Source of the DNA: an uncultured Ignavibacteriota bacterium
GTDB taxonomy: Bacteria > Bacteroidota > Ignavibacteria > Palsa-1295
DNA length: 64,000 nt
Assembly (NCBI GenBank): GCA_903900335.1
Contig: CAIUMP010000061.1
Location: 1-64,000, forward strand
Reading direction: 5' to 3'
Position numbers and translations under genes: made by a program. Within the stretch, counting starts at the first letter, position 1. Every line of letters begins with the position of its first letter. Positions 49,084-58,666 of the stretch are shown piece after piece. The notes below the pieces were generated by a model. That model did no database searches, was not told the DNA's origin, and saw only the letters and a list, made by a program, of their open reading frames with translations.

Positions 49084-49650
49084 ATGAGCAAGCTTCTACG
49101 ACTAGTCTGCGTTTCCACGTTGATCTGTTTTGTAAGTTCATGCGGACAACAGAACTCCGCGACTCGTCCATTGACCCCCATAAGTTTGGCAATATTATCA
49201 GATCCCTCGCTGTCAGAGCCGGGCCTCCTATCCTACCTACAGGGTAAATTTGCCTGGGACACTATTATCGTCGCTGATTCGGATTACTGGGAACGACGGT
49301 ATGACACCGTCGAGTTTTGTGGTTTACCTGGCCTACTCCGCGTGTTCTTCACTCGTCACTCCGGCAATCAGCGGGACACTGCGATTAGCTTTGAGTGGAG
49401 TATCGCAGCGCGAGGCTCGCACGCGCCATTTCGGCCACGGCTGCCGGCCGAGTTGCTCCCATCAACTCGGTCCTGGCCAAGAGGCCAAATCTACGACACT
49501 CTTCGTGCCCGACTTGATCGCATTTTGCCGTTTTTACCTAACCGAAACAATCACCGCTGGGAGCCCTATTCACTCCATCCTCCCTACTCAGGGATGATCA
49601 TCCCTGGACAAGATTCAGACATTGTCATGCACCTCGACCGCGACTACTAG
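49084..49650 (+). CDS. Hypothetical lipoprotein
   Basis: MSKLLRLVCVSTLICFVSSCGQQNSATRP: signal peptide plus lipobox. Confidence 0.6.
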   Translation: MSKLLRLVCVSTLICFVSSCGQQNSATRPLTPISLAILSDPSLSEPGLLSYLQGKFAWDTIIVADSDYWERRYDTVEFCGLPGLLRVFFTRHSGNQRDTAISFEWSIAARGSHAPFRPRLPAELLPSTRSWPRGQIYDTLRARLDRILPFLPNRNNHRWEPYSLHPPYSGMIIPGQDSDIVMHLDRDY

Positions 49651-50160
49651 CGCCTAGGTGATGAGTGCTCGCCCGCCATCCCCGCATTGAAACGAACAAC
49701 AATTCGGTTGACGTTAACAGCCACGCACACCGTGCGTTCGCCAGCGTTCGCGTTGTTGCGTTGTGTCGGGTAACGACGACCTTCGCGCAATCCCCACCGT
49801 GTCGAGCGAGGATGCTCGACCTACGCGTATTCTCCTGCTGTCGAGCTCCTCCCAACCCCAGAAAACGGAATGACCGGCCCACGAACCATCAGTGTGCCGG
49901 TCATTCATACGTGCTGTGTCATGAGACGTTTGCCAGAGAGGTGGCTGGAAATTCTGGTGGGGTCAGCGGAGTTGAAAACCCCAAGCATTACTCTCTAACA
50001 AATCGGATAATTTCTCACCCTGGATGATCTTTCGTTCTGCGAGGGTCGCTCACGTTGCCGATCGGATCGTCGCCGATTGAATCGTCGCCGATCCAGCTCA
50101 TCGTACGCATAAGAACTTGCCTCGCCGAGTTTTGTTACAGGGGAAACTCAATTTTTCTTT

Positions 50161-51195
50161 ATGTCTTTTTCCCGCAAGCTTTCCTTCCTCCTCCTTCTCG
50201 TCGCACTTGCCTCCTTTGGCCCCGGCTGCAAGAAGAAAGACCAGGACAACCCTCCGGAGCAACCCGCTGCGGCTCAGGCTCCCGCCATTCCGCCACAGCC
50301 CGTGCCGCCCTTCGATGCCGAGCGCGCGTTCAAGGACATCGAGACGCAGGTCTCGCATGGCCCGCGCGTACCCAACTCCGCCGCTCATGAGAAGACGCTG
50401 GCCTTCATCCAGGCCGAACTGGCAAAGTGTTCGAAAGATGTGTCGCTACAAAGCTTCACCTCACCCGGCTACAAACCGGGCGAGGTGCTCAAGCTCACGA
50501 ATGTGCTGGCCTCCTTCAACCCATCCTCAACGCAGCGCATTCTGATCCTGACACATTACGATTCGCGCCCCTGGGCCGATCAGGACCCAAACAAGGCCAA
50601 TCAGGAGAAGCCCGTCCCCGCCGCCAACGATGCTGGCTCCGGCGTTGCCGTGATGCTCGAACTCGCGCGACAATTCAAGAACAATCCGCCGCCCATCGGC
50701 GTCGATCTGCTTTTTGATGATGGCGAGGATTACGGCAAAGACAAAGTGGATTCGCTCGAAAAATACTTCCTCGGCGTGAAGTACTTTGTCAAAACAAAGC
50801 CCTCGAATTACACTCCGCGATTTGCTATCCTGCTCGATATGGTCGGCGACAAAAATGCGCTCTTCGAGCCAGAGCCCTATTCTGTGCAAAGTGCTTCTTC
50901 CGTTGTGAGCGAGATCTGGGGCACTGCCCGCAGCCTCGGGCTCACCCACTTCCGCTCATCGCAAGGCCCCGGCATCGAAGATGACCACCTGCCGCTTATC
51001 CAAGCGGGGATTCCATCGGTGGATCTGATCGACGGTCATCTCGTCGGCGCTACGGTCACCGATCCGGAGCGCAAATACTGGCACACGACCGATGATCTTC
51101 CGAAGCATCTCAGCCCCGCCACGCTCGGTGAAGTCGGCAAGCTGCTGCTCACGCTGATCTACGACCGCTTGCCGCGGGATATTCCCACGCTCTAA
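50161..51195 (+). CDS. M28-family zinc peptidase / glutaminyl-peptide cyclotransferase-like lipoprotein
   Basis: LTHYDSRPWAD, ANDAGSGVAVMLELAR, LLFDDGEDYG, LLDMVGD, YWHTTDD metal-ligand pattern; lipobox FGPGC. Confidence 0.9.
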   Translation: MSFSRKLSFLLLLVALASFGPGCKKKDQDNPPEQPAAAQAPAIPPQPVPPFDAERAFKDIETQVSHGPRVPNSAAHEKTLAFIQAELAKCSKDVSLQSFTSPGYKPGEVLKLTNVLASFNPSSTQRILILTHYDSRPWADQDPNKANQEKPVPAANDAGSGVAVMLELARQFKNNPPPIGVDLLFDDGEDYGKDKVDSLEKYFLGVKYFVKTKPSNYTPRFAILLDMVGDKNALFEPEPYSVQSASSVVSEIWGTARSLGLTHFRSSQGPGIEDDHLPLIQAGIPSVDLIDGHLVGATVTDPERKYWHTTDDLPKHLSPATLGEVGKLLLTLIYDRLPRDIPTL

Positions 51196-51204
51196 ATCCA
51201 ATCC

Positions 51205-52062
51205 ATGCCCACAACACACGTCGCTCTCCGCTTTCGCGTCTCGCAGTCAGCGGAAGATCTGCTGCAAGGCTTCATGCTGACTCACGCATCTGTCGAAGGC
51301 GTTGAGGAGAATTCCGGTGAGACGCTCTACTACATACCGGAAGCGGAGTGGAACGCCGAGTTGGAAACGGCGACAGGTGCGTTGTGCAGCACGAGCGAAG
51401 GCATCACCTTCCTGGGCTCGGAAGAGATCGTCAATCGCGACTGGAACGCCGAGTGGGAGCAATCCATCGAACCACAGCAAGCAACCGATGAGTTGGTCAT
51501 CACCCCGTCGTGGCGCATGGCGGAAGCCCTTGCACTAAATGCGAAGCACCTCATCACCATCGACCCCAAGATGAGCTTCGGCACAGGCCACCATGAGACA
51601 ACTCGGCTTTGCCTTCACGCCGTCGAGCAGATTGACTGCACCCAACAGCGCGTCCTGGATATCGGCACAGGCTCCGGTGTGCTTGCAATTTATGCATTGA
51701 TGCGCAGCGCTTCCCATGCCGTCGCCATCGACACCGATGAATGGTCAATTGAAAATGCGATTGAGAACCGAGCGCTTAACCACTTCACCGCCGATCAACT
51801 TGATATCCGCAAGGGTACTCTCGATGAGACCGTCACCGCCGATGAACACTTCGGCGTTGTTCTCGCAAATATTCATCGCAACGTGCTGATCGAGATCGCA
51901 GTAGATATCCGCTCCCATTGCACCCCCGGGGCGACCGTCGTGCTCTCAGGTCTTCTCATCTATGATGTGGATGAAGTCCGCGCAGTGTATGAATCTGCGG
52001 GATTCACATTCCTTCGCGATGGTCGAGAGAATGAGTGGGCATCCCTGACGTTCACCGCATAG
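51205..52062 (+). CDS. prmA: Ribosomal protein L11 methyltransferase
   Basis: ITIDPKMSFGTGHHETTRLCLHAVEQI...RVLDIGTGSGVLAIYALM...VVLANIHRNVLIEIA...VVLSGLL. Confidence 0.92.
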   Translation: MPTTHVALRFRVSQSAEDLLQGFMLTHASVEGVEENSGETLYYIPEAEWNAELETATGALCSTSEGITFLGSEEIVNRDWNAEWEQSIEPQQATDELVITPSWRMAEALALNAKHLITIDPKMSFGTGHHETTRLCLHAVEQIDCTQQRVLDIGTGSGVLAIYALMRSASHAVAIDTDEWSIENAIENRALNHFTADQLDIRKGTLDETVTADEHFGVVLANIHRNVLIEIAVDIRSHCTPGATVVLSGLLIYDVDEVRAVYESAGFTFLRDGRENEWASLTFTA

Positions 52063-52078
52063 ACCCTCGACATCCGCG

Positions 52079-53029
52079 ATGCGCATCGCCACGCTCGACA
52101 TCGGAACCAACACCGTTCTCCTTCTTATCGTAGAAGTTGAGGGCCAACGCATTCGCGTACTTCGAGACGACCACGCGATCGCGCGTCTCGGCGAGGGCGT
52201 TGATCGCACCCACCGAATCAATAATGCCGCCCGTGAGCGATTCCTCGCCGTACTCACGCAACATGCTGCGACAATCGCTGAACTCGGCGTAACGCACATC
52301 TCCGCAATTGCAACGAGCGCACTCCGTGATGCCGAGAACCGTGACGAGATCATTCGTGCGGCGAAAGGATCGACTGGAATCACCGTTGAACTGCTCAGTG
52401 GTGACGATGAAGCACAGTGGACATATCGCGGCGCACTGCTCGGAGCACAGATTAGCCCGGAAGATAACCTCGGCGTCCTCGACATCGGCGGCGGAAGCAC
52501 TGAGTTATCCAGTGGAACGGGATTTCGTTTTGTCAGCGGAGTAAGCATGGATATTGGTGCCGTCCGAATCACAGAACGCTGCTTCGGCTCCACTCCGATA
52601 GCGAAAGAAGCTGTTGAGCCTGCAAGACTTCTAATCCGAGAGACACTACATTCAAGCGATCCGAACAGGCCAACGCTCTCCCAACTTATCGCCGTTGCTG
52701 GGACGCCCACAACACTTGCCACGATGGATCAGCAGTTACAGGAGTTTGATAAGAGCAAAGTCCAGAACTACATACTTCGTCGGGAAGCAGTCTCACAACT
52801 CCTCGACATCTTGCTTAGCCAAGATACGGCGACCTTGCTTGAACGCTATCCCGCAATCAACAAAGCGCGAGCAGATATCCTGCCAGCAGGTGCACTTATA
52901 CTCGCAGAGGCGATGGATTATTGTGAAGTAAACGAAGTGCGGGTCAGCACCCGAGGTCTTCGCTATGGGATTGCTATTCGTGAAGCGGAGCGGCTCACAG
53001 GAACAACCAACTTCACGATTTTGGAATGA
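52079..53029 (+). CDS. Ppx/GppA-family exopolyphosphatase/phosphatase
   Basis: MRIATLDIGTNTVLLLIVEVEGQRIRVLRDDHAIARLGEGVDRT; LGVLDIGGGSTELS; RADILPAGALIL. Confidence 0.93.
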   Translation: MRIATLDIGTNTVLLLIVEVEGQRIRVLRDDHAIARLGEGVDRTHRINNAARERFLAVLTQHAATIAELGVTHISAIATSALRDAENRDEIIRAAKGSTGITVELLSGDDEAQWTYRGALLGAQISPEDNLGVLDIGGGSTELSSGTGFRFVSGVSMDIGAVRITERCFGSTPIAKEAVEPARLLIRETLHSSDPNRPTLSQLIAVAGTPTTLATMDQQLQEFDKSKVQNYILRREAVSQLLDILLSQDTATLLERYPAINKARADILPAGALILAEAMDYCEVNEVRVSTRGLRYGIAIREAERLTGTTNFTILE

Positions 53030-54179
53030 TACCTCGAAGGGCTTCGATGAAGCCGTCAATATCCGAGACTGTGTTGTAGCGTGAGAAGGAAACCCGAATA
53101 GATTTGCTCGCAATATCCGTCCCCTTACCACACGCAAGCAGAACATGCGATGGCTGCTGACTTCCAGATGTGCACGCCGCTCCGTTCGAAACAGCAACAC
53201 CGGCCATATCAAATCGGATAATGATCGAATCCGCATCGAGCCGCGAGAGAATTTGCGGGATGAATGTGATATTCACAATGGAGTTGACGGATGTATCATC
53301 CTTTGCAGAATTCAAGACAACTTCGGGAAGTTCTTGAAGTCTTTCCAACAGGTGCGATCGAAGATTTCGAAAATCCGTTTCATGTCCAGCTATTCGCCTC
53401 ACGGCTTCTGCAAAACCAACGGCGAGAGCAACTGCTTCCGTACCACCGCGCCGGTTACGCTCCTGCGCACCACCGCGCAACAACGGCTCCCATTCAACGC
53501 CACTCCTCACATACAACGCGCCGATCCCCTTTGGTCCGTGGATCTTGTGAGCACTCAGCGTCATCATATCAACTCCCAATGACTTGACATCAAGCGCGAG
53601 TTTACCGAGAGCCTGCACACCGTCGCAGTGGAACACTGCCGATGACTTACTCTTTACAAGGGCCGCTATGTCTTGGATCGGACTGATCGCCCCCGTCTCA
53701 TTATTGACCATCATGAGCGAGACGAGCGTCGTATCGTTGCCAACCTTACTCGCAACAGATGCAGCGGATACACCACCACAACTTTCAACGTCAACATACT
53801 CCAAACGAACACCAAGCTTTTCCATGAACTCAGCCGATTCAAGAATAGCGGAGTGTTCTGCCCTGCTCGTGAGGAGCGAAAGATCATTCCACGCGATCCC
53901 GCTCAGGTGCTTCTTGAATAACGGACCCTTGATTGCTGCGTTGTCCGACTCTGTCCCTCCGGAGGTAAAGATGATCTCACGCGGCTCTGCGTTGATCGCG
54001 CGCGCAATTGTCTCGCGGGATTCCTCCAGCGCCACACGCGCCGCGCTTCCCAACGAGTGAACGCTGGATGCGTTGCCATACTCATTGGTTAGGTATGGCA
54101 TCATCGCTGCCAGGACTTCAGGTGCTATTTGGGTGGATGCGCTATTATCAAGGTAGATCATTTCCGGGCACGTCAACAA
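53013..54179 (-). CDS. Cysteine desulfurase (class V aminotransferase)
   Basis: MIYLDNSASTQIAPEVLAAM; FTSGGTESDNAAIKG; MTLSAHKIHGPKGIGALYV; SNGAACTSGSQQPSHVL. Confidence 0.95.
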   Translation of the reverse strand: MLTCPEMIYLDNSASTQIAPEVLAAMMPYLTNEYGNASSVHSLGSAARVALEESRETIARAINAEPREIIFTSGGTESDNAAIKGPLFKKHLSGIAWNDLSLLTSRAEHSAILESAEFMEKLGVRLEYVDVESCGGVSAASVASKVGNDTTLVSLMMVNNETGAISPIQDIAALVKSKSSAVFHCDGVQALGKLALDVKSLGVDMMTLSAHKIHGPKGIGALYVRSGVEWEPLLRGGAQERNRRGGTEAVALAVGFAEAVRRIAGHETDFRNLRSHLLERLQELPEVVLNSAKDDTSVNSIVNITFIPQILSRLDADSIIIRFDMAGVAVSNGAACTSGSQQPSHVLLACGKGTDIASKSIRVSFSRYNTVSDIDGFIEALRGIIPKS

Positions 54180-54209
54180 GGAATCCGGTGGGCATGTGCC
54201 GTTGGAATG

Positions 54210-54247
54210 AAAAACGGGGCGGAGCCTCAGATGAGTGCTCCGCCCCG
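54210..54247 (-). terminator. Intrinsic terminator downstream of the 54274-54885 gene
   Basis: CGGGGCGGAGC / GCTCCGCCCCG perfect 11-bp stem; T-tract on the minus strand. Confidence 0.85.
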
Positions 54248-54273
54248 CAAATCTATCCTAATGCGACTGGCGC

Positions 54274-54885
54274 TTAGCGCATTCCCCCCGGCGGCTTCGC
54301 AATTCCGCGCTTCAACATTCGATTCTTCATGCGCTCACGCATCAACTCCCGACGCAGCTCCTGCACACGAGGGTTGAATCCATTGCCGAGTTGTCGTTGC
54401 GCGATCTGTTCGCGTATTCGTCGGTTGAACTGCTGCTCAAAGACCAGCAAACGGGCGCGCTGCCGTGGCGAGAGCACTGGCGCGAGTTCTCCATCGAGTT
54501 TCTCCTGACGCGTGATGATCTTCTGGTTCAGCTCGCGGATCTTTTGCATCACCGGATCGACATCCGCATCGGTCTTCGCTCCGTTCATCAAAAGCGTGAG
54601 CTTCCGCATTTCGTCGTTGCGCTGCTTGACGATCTCCTGCACCTCTTTCTCGGCGGGCTTGTAGATCTGGAAGAATTTCACCGCCGTCTCATCGTCGAGG
54701 GCAAGCGCCGTTTTCATGCGCTCGTACTTCAGCTTTTCGATCTTCTCCATCAGTTCCTGCCGCCTCGTTTGTTGCGCGGCCTTGCGCTGCTCCGGCGTCT
54801 GTGCGTCTTGCGCAGCCGCGATACTACTTCCTCCAAGCAGAAGGAGTGCTGCTGCGAAGAATACTAATTGTTTGATCTGTTTCAT
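54274..54885 (-). CDS. Periplasmic Spy/CpxP-like or LTXXQ-like protein
   Basis: Signal peptide MKQIKQLVFFAAALLLLGGSSIAAAQ; helical charged body RRQELMEKIEKLKYERMKTALALDDETAVKFFQIY...LSPRQRARLLVFEQQFNRRIREQI. Confidence 0.65.
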   Translation of the reverse strand: MKQIKQLVFFAAALLLLGGSSIAAAQDAQTPEQRKAAQQTRRQELMEKIEKLKYERMKTALALDDETAVKFFQIYKPAEKEVQEIVKQRNDEMRKLTLLMNGAKTDADVDPVMQKIRELNQKIITRQEKLDGELAPVLSPRQRARLLVFEQQFNRRIREQIAQRQLGNGFNPRVQELRRELMRERMKNRMLKRGIAKPPGGMR

Positions 54886-54969
54886 AATACGTGACCTCCA
54901 AAAGTTTCCGTGGTGTGGATGCATCCATCCCGAGAGGGGAAGAGGGCACAACCAGTAGCCACATGATGA

Positions 54970-55587
54970 TTAATTCTTCGGCACCTCATCAAGGTCCTTA
55001 ACGGTCTCCAACACGGATTCAAGCTCCGAGGCCGAGAGATCGTTCAAGCTGACGGGGCCATCCGTGTCACCATGCATCAGTGATGGCGGATTGTCGTTTT
55101 CGTTCGGCGAAGCATCGGCCATCGCCAGGAGAGCGTCCGTCCTGTGCGCGCGTGGTGACAGGTTCGTAGCCATTGGCTTCTGATCCGAGTTGGCTTGCAC
55201 AGCCACCGGTTGCAGCTCCGCAGGCACCGTCGCAACGGTCTTTTGCTCAGCTATCGCCGGTGAGTTAGTCTTGCCGATAGTGATATTCGAAGCCTGATCC
55301 GGCGCGTCCACTCTTCCAGTTCCGAATGGGTTAGCGAGGAAAATCACGATTGCCACCGCCACTGCTCCAGCGAGCCCCAGAGATAATCCGTGCCCGAAAA
55401 CGAACTCCCGCACACGATCCATCAAGCCGGCAAATCCGCGCTTCTCCTCAACGCGCTCCATTACCCGGACGCGAAAATTCGCCCAGTAGAGCTCGTCCGG
55501 CTCGGGGGTCTGATATGGCGTGCCGAAGCTCCGAATTTCTTCGGTCAGCCTCGCAATATCCTCGTTATGTTCGTGTTCCGTTTTCAT
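54970..55587 (-). CDS. Putative anti-sigma factor (single TM)
   Basis: Directly downstream of the ECF sigma gene; N-term cytosolic MKTEHEHNEDIARLTEEIRSFG..., central TM LGLAGAVAVAIVIFLANPF. Confidence 0.6.
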   Translation of the reverse strand: MKTEHEHNEDIARLTEEIRSFGTPYQTPEPDELYWANFRVRVMERVEEKRGFAGLMDRVREFVFGHGLSLGLAGAVAVAIVIFLANPFGTGRVDAPDQASNITIGKTNSPAIAEQKTVATVPAELQPVAVQANSDQKPMATNLSPRAHRTDALLAMADASPNENDNPPSLMHGDTDGPVSLNDLSASELESVLETVKDLDEVPKN

Positions 55588-55673
55588 TCTCTGCTCTATA
55601 ATGTCAGACGTACCAAGCCACACCAAGTTTAATTCTGAGCGATCATTCTCGTTTTTGCCCAGATATTGATGTA

Positions 55674-56339
55674 TTACGCATCATTTTGCATCCGATGTGC
55701 CAATTCCTCCGTCATACGCCCCGATGCCTGCAAATACTCCCCTATCTTTCTGATTGCATGGAAATAATTGGCTTTCAGTCCGCCAACGCTGGTGCCAGTC
55801 ACCTGCGAAATGTCCTCGTATGGCAATTCCTCAAAGTGTCGCATGATGAAGACCCGTTGTTGTTTAGGAGGCAAGGTTTCTATCGCCATTTCTATCAACT
55901 TTGTGGTCTCGGTTCGGAGCATTGCATCGACCGGCCCCGGCTCAGCGGATTCCAGAGTGTTCTCCAGATCCTCAAGCCCCACCATCTGGCGAGTCTTGCT
56001 CTTCCGCGACCGCTGGATCACAGCATTCATCATGATGCGATAAAGCCATGTGTAAAGCTTGGCCTCTCCCCGGAAGGTGCCGAGCGCCTCGTACGCCTTC
56101 ACGAACGTGTCCTGCGCGATCTCATCGGCCTCGTCGTGGTCGCCATGCACCATCTTGCGCGCCGCGAAATAGATGCGCTTCTGGTAGCGCTCGACCAGCA
56201 CGTTGAATACACCATGACACGCCCCACGATCGTTGCTTTTGTCCGCAGCATGAAAGAGCTTCACAAGCTCCTCATCGGAAAGCGCAACATATTCGGGCCG
56301 ATAAGCCATTAATTGGGGTAGTGCAAATTCTTCCGGCAC
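55674..56339 (-). CDS. RNA polymerase ECF sigma factor (RpoE-like)
   Basis: KRIYFAARKMVHGDHDEADEIAQDTFVKAYEALGTFRGEAKLYTWLYRIMMNAVIQRSRKSK...LPPKQQRVFIMRHFEELPYEDISQVTGTSVGGLKANYFHAIRKI. Confidence 0.94.
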   Translation of the reverse strand: MPEEFALPQLMAYRPEYVALSDEELVKLFHAADKSNDRGACHGVFNVLVERYQKRIYFAARKMVHGDHDEADEIAQDTFVKAYEALGTFRGEAKLYTWLYRIMMNAVIQRSRKSKTRQMVGLEDLENTLESAEPGPVDAMLRTETTKLIEMAIETLPPKQQRVFIMRHFEELPYEDISQVTGTSVGGLKANYFHAIRKIGEYLQASGRMTEELAHRMQNDA

Positions 56340-56466
56340 GAAGGTCTTCTCCGAGCCTCATCTGTAAGAGTGAACGGCCTACGAGTAGTTTAATGCGTGT
56401 AAAATTAGTAATGGGGCTGCTTGTAGGGTCACGATGTCAAAGTTGATTACGCAATACCGCGCTCCC

Positions 56467-56526
56467 GTAGGTCGGGCATCCTTGCCTGACACCCCTGTTC
56501 TGTCGGGCAAGAATGCCCGTCCCACC
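56467..56526. repeat. Imperfect inverted repeat with palindromic arms
   Basis: GTAGGTCGGGCATCCTTGCCTGACA ... TGTCGGGCAAGAATGCCCGTCCCACCTG. Confidence 0.8.
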
Positions 56527-56605
56527 TGAAATTGCTGCCGCTTACCCTGGCATCTCTTCACTCTGTTTCTTCTTCAAGCAGATCGCGGCGCCGTATTTTT
56601 GCACC

Positions 56606-57352
56606 ATGCGAATTCGATCATTTACCTCCCTTGCACTTCTCTTTTCGAGCTTTCTCTTTAGTGGATGCTTTGAGATCTACTACGACGTTGTTCTAAATCC
56701 TGGCGGCTCCTTCACGCTTCGCCAGACGGTCGGTCTCAGCAATGAGTTCTTTCAAGGTCTCACAAGTGCGGGTGCTGCCGTTGGCGATACCACCCCGATC
56801 TCCCGTCAATCGGTTGTAGACTCCATCCGGCACTCGCTTACCCACCGGCGAGACTCGCTGGTTGATGCGCATGCCATTATTGGACTCTGTGGCATCACCT
56901 CCTTCAACATCCGCGATACAACGATGGATGCAAAGACATTCTTCACTCTTGAATCAACCGTCACGAGTGCCGATTCGCTGCTCGGGGCGTTGCGCCTGAT
57001 GGGAACGGCGTCGAAAATGATGCAACCGGGTGCAAGCGAAGAGGACTCCGACGACATCCAGATATCCGCCTCCAAGAAAAATGGCAAACTGTCATTCTTG
57101 TTTCATGCGCCTCAGAAGGAAGGCGGCTTTATGAATGTGGACATACCGGGCATGAGCGTGCTTTTCAAGGATCTATCGCTTCACTATCGTCTCTTTGCAC
57201 CCTCGCTCGAAAAACCCACCGATAAGCACATCAAACAGATACCCGGTGGCCAGGAGCGCGTCTTCGGACTAAACGAGCTTACGAAGAAGGGGCGAAAGAA
57301 TCATCTGGATGCGATGTTTGTGCTGAAGAATATTCTGGCCTCACCAAATTGA
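56606..57352 (+). CDS. Hypothetical lipoprotein
   Basis: [36 protein letters not shown]: lipobox; start codon revised. Confidence 0.7.
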   Translation: MRIRSFTSLALLFSSFLFSGCFEIYYDVVLNPGGSFTLRQTVGLSNEFFQGLTSAGAAVGDTTPISRQSVVDSIRHSLTHRRDSLVDAHAIIGLCGITSFNIRDTTMDAKTFFTLESTVTSADSLLGALRLMGTASKMMQPGASEEDSDDIQISASKKNGKLSFLFHAPQKEGGFMNVDIPGMSVLFKDLSLHYRLFAPSLEKPTDKHIKQIPGGQERVFGLNELTKKGRKNHLDAMFVLKNILASPN

Positions 57353-57393
57353 AGTAGGACAGTCTTCCCGGAGTGGTGCCGTCATAAACAGGC

Positions 57394-57430
57394 GGATGGA
57401 TGGGATAATAAACAATCATCCCATCCATCC
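57394..57430. terminator. Strong hairpin, possible terminator
   Basis: GGATGGATGGGAT - 11 nt - ATCCCATCCATCC, perfect 13-bp stem after the lipoprotein gene; no clear U-tract. Confidence 0.45.
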
Positions 57431-57483
57431 TCACCATCCCCAAAATCCCAGTTCAGACATTTCCCATTTCCCCTGCATCATCC

Positions 57484-57510
57484 TTTGCCTCTCCGTTGTT
57501 CGTAGTTTTG
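57484..57510 (+). promoter_or_regulatory. Bacteroidota-type promoter candidate upstream of lpxD
   Basis: TTTG (57484-57487), 15 nt, TAGTTTTG (57503-57510), ATG at 57528. Confidence 0.4.
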
Positions 57511-57527
57511 CAGAACTTAGATACGCT

Positions 57528-58565
57528 ATGAACATAACAGAATTTGCAGAGAAGATCGGGGCTGTCGCCATCCAATTCGCTCGTGGGGATGAAGAGCTCA
57601 CCTGTGTGACCGGCATCGAGGATGGTGTCGAGCACGCAGTGACATTCATTGGTAATGCGCTCTACGAACGCTATCTTACTACCACAAAAGCCAGCGCGGT
57701 CATCGTTAGCGAGCACCTTCAGGTGCCCTACGTGCTTGGCAATGGCCCGGCCGTCATTCGTGCGAAAAGCCCCTACGAAGCATTCTCCCGCGCGCTGGAG
57801 ATATTCAGCCCACGCAGAGAGCAACCCGAGCGTGGCGTCCATCCGAGCGCAGTCGTCGAGACAGCTGCTGTGCTGCATGAGTCTGCACACATCGGCGCGA
57901 ACGCGTTCATCGGGGCACGGGCAAAGATCGGAGCGAATACCGTTATTCGTCCTGGAGCCTACGTCGGACCCGATGCCATCATCGGCGCTGACTGCGAGAT
58001 CCATCCGAATGTTGTTATCTATGACCGCATGAAGCTCGGCGACCGTGTCGTCATCGGTGCTGGCACGGTGATCGGTTACGATGGCTTTGGCTTCGTCCCG
58101 ATGGGTGACGGCTCCTATCGTAAGATTCCACAGATCGGAATTGTCGTGATCGAAGACGATGTGGAGATCGGTGCGAACACGACCGTCGATCGCGCTACGG
58201 TGTCCGAGACCCGCATTCGCAAAGGCGTGAAGCTCGACAACCTTATCCAGATCGCCCATAATGTTGACGTCGGCGAAAACACCGTGATGGCCGCGCAAGC
58301 TGGCATCTCCGGCTCGACAACGCTCGGTCGCTCCAACATCATCGCTGGTCAGGCTGGGCTGACTGGTCACATCACGACGACCGATCAAGTGATCGTCGGG
58401 GCGCAGTCCGGTGTTTCGAAATCCATCACAAAGCCAGGACTTTACATGGGCTACCCCGCTCGCCCCAGCCGCGAAACGCTTAAGCTCGAAGGCGCACTGC
58501 GCTCGTTGCCAGAGCTAATTGAGCGTGTGAAGAAGCTGGAAGAACAACTCGCGGCGAACAACTGA
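57528..58565 (+). CDS. lpxD: UDP-3-O-(3-hydroxyacyl)glucosamine N-acyltransferase
   Basis: Hexapeptide repeats; [54 protein letters not shown]...[28 protein letters not shown]. Confidence 0.96.
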   Translation: MNITEFAEKIGAVAIQFARGDEELTCVTGIEDGVEHAVTFIGNALYERYLTTTKASAVIVSEHLQVPYVLGNGPAVIRAKSPYEAFSRALEIFSPRREQPERGVHPSAVVETAAVLHESAHIGANAFIGARAKIGANTVIRPGAYVGPDAIIGADCEIHPNVVIYDRMKLGDRVVIGAGTVIGYDGFGFVPMGDGSYRKIPQIGIVVIEDDVEIGANTTVDRATVSETRIRKGVKLDNLIQIAHNVDVGENTVMAAQAGISGSTTLGRSNIIAGQAGLTGHITTTDQVIVGAQSGVSKSITKPGLYMGYPARPSRETLKLEGALRSLPELIERVKKLEEQLAANN

Positions 58566-58582
58566 AAAACACCATACACCTG

Positions 58583-58606
58583 TCATTCCCGCGAACGCGG
58601 GAATCC
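58583..58606. repeat. REP-like palindrome ATTCCCGCG-AA-CGCGGGAAT
   Basis: tgtcATTCCCGCGaaCGCGGGAATcca. Confidence 0.75.
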
Positions 58607-58666
58607 AGACCCAAGACCCTCGACGAAGTCACAATATTTATTAGCAAGCACAGAAGTACTCCCTCA

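Noticed and set aside
50050-50100. Short direct repeat ATCGTCGCCGAT x2 upstream of the M28 peptidase
   Set aside because: Only two copies of 12-15 bp, no further context; could be chance.
53013-53029. 17-bp tail-to-tail overlap of ppx/gppA-like and cysteine desulfurase genes
   Set aside because: Ordinary convergent overlap in a compact genome; no regulatory inference justified.
57453-58388. 311-aa minus-strand ORF antisense to lpxD
   Set aside because: lpxD hexapeptide repeats are unmistakable; the antisense frame is a by-product of repeat and codon bias.
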